NCBI GenBank assembly: GCA_030668545.1
Contig: DAOUTT010000152.1
Span: 1 to 5,814 of the forward strand
Direction: 5' to 3'
Source: Anaerolineales bacterium
GTDB taxonomy: Bacteria > Chloroflexota > Anaerolineae > Anaerolineales > E44-bin32
Length of the DNA: 5,814 nt
The notes under the pieces: model-generated
What the model was told of the DNA's origin: nothing
What the model saw: only the letters and a program-made list of their open reading frames with translations
The model's database searches: none
Position numbers and translations under genes: made by a program
Part shown: positions 5,155 through 5,814 of the stretch, in pieces
How positions within the stretch are numbered: position 1 is the stretch's first letter
Layout of the letters: each line of letters opens with the position of its first letter

Positions 5155-5814
5155 GCCCATCTGAGTTCCTTCGGGTTGCCTGGGAGAGTATTTATCGCAA
5201 CAAAACTCGCTCTCTACTAACGATGCTGGGGATCATCATCGGCGTCGCCGCGGTCATTATCATGATCGGCATCAGCGCCGGCACCGAAGCCGCAATCGAG
5301 GAGGAAATCACAGGGCTAGGGACAAACCTGGTTTTCGTCAACTCGACTTTCTCGCGCGGGGGATCCGGCGCTGGGGCCAGCGGAGTGACAGGTGGTCTGG
5401 TCTATGATGACGGTTTTGCAATCGCCGATGAAGTCACAGGGGTCGCTGGGGTAACCATCGAGCAAGGCTCCACTGCGACGATAAAAGCAGGTGGCGTTGT
5501 GCTAGAAGATGTTTCCATCCTCGGAACAACCTCTGATTTCCCCTCAGTTCGAGACATCGAGATGGATTCGGGGCGCTACTTCAAACAACAAGAAGTCGAT
5601 CAAAAGCAAAAAATAGCCGTCCTAGGAAGCAGCCTGGCGGAGGAACTCTTCGGAGACGACGACCCCATCGGCCAGGTCATTACCGTAGACACAACGAAAC
5701 TTACCGTCATCGGCGTACTTGATGAGAAAGGTATGGTCGGAGACGTGAATTATGACAATCGACTCTACCTCCCCATCACCGTCGTATTCCAGAAATTCAC
5801 ACCATCCCAGTTCG
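5151..5814 (+). CDS. MacB/FtsX-family ABC permease, N-terminal part (3' end beyond the window)
   Basis: Membrane subunit of the export system. The start ATG overlaps the ATPase stop (ATGA), with a purine-rich GGGAAGGGGGA site at 5134-5144. The 221 visible codons contain the cytoplasmic amphipathic lead-in (FLRVAWESIYRNKTRS, 6-21), the first transmembrane helix (about 22-43, LLTMLGIIIGVAAVIIMIG), and then most of the large extracytoplasmic MacB core domain. Its hallmark is seen at 157-175: VLGSSLAEELFGDDDPIGQ, then ITVDTTKLTVIGVL. Family members have about 400 residues, so the remainder of the core and the last three membrane helices lie outside. A Gly/Ser/Ala-rich loop at 69-82 replaces what is often a more structured segment after the first helix. 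Together with the adaptor and ATPase it should form a MacAB/YknXYZ-like tripartite or bipartite pump; no outer-membrane partner is seen in the window. Confidence 0.95.
   Translation, partial: MSPSEFLRVAWESIYRNKTRSLLTMLGIIIGVAAVIIMIGISAGTEAAIEEEITGLGTNLVFVNSTFSRGGSGAGASGVTGGLVYDDGFAIADEVTGVAGVTIEQGSTATIKAGGVVLEDVSILGTTSDFPSVRDIEMDSGRYFKQQEVDQKQKIAVLGSSLAEELFGDDDPIGQVITVDTTKLTVIGVLDEKGMVGDVNYDNRLYLPITVVFQKFTPSQF

Overview
The window carries four confidently readable genes plus the first third of a fifth, with ordinary bacterial gene spacing, Shine-Dalgarno sites and balanced base composition. The 5' end is the N-terminal 399 codons of a glycerol kinase on the minus strand, running off the window at position 1. 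Facing away from it on the plus strand is a class IIA HAD-family sugar/small-molecule phosphatase (1934-2722). After a gap of 285 bases comes a tightly packed three-gene export operon: a membrane-anchored periplasmic-adaptor-type protein (3008-4414), a MacB/LolD-type ABC ATPase (4414-5154) and a MacB/FtsX-type permease (from 5151, cut off by the window end).

The ABC operon is joined by overlapping stop/start codons (TAATG and ATGA), so adaptor, ATPase and permease are almost certainly co-translated and form one MacAB/YknXYZ-like efflux machine. The phosphatase and glycerol kinase are divergent across a gap of about 640-740 bases. That gap contains a cluster of strong hairpins (1649-1771), a perfect 7-bp inverted repeat (1378-1396), a near-perfect 14-base direct repeat, and a possible 48-codon small gene with a good ribosome binding site that overlaps the start of the phosphatase. 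No canonical intrinsic terminator was found anywhere. The stretch between the phosphatase and the ABC operon is instead markedly C-rich and G-poor (43 C against 7 G in 2841-2957), as expected of a Rho-loading region or an unstructured leader.

The organism is a bacterium. The style of the adaptor and the combination of genes would suit an environmental Chloroflexota (Anaerolineae-like) or a similar lineage, but this is an impression from protein flavour, not a demonstrated assignment. Nothing in the coding content looks like an undescribed system. The least explained DNA is the hairpin-rich intergenic region at 1198-1933.
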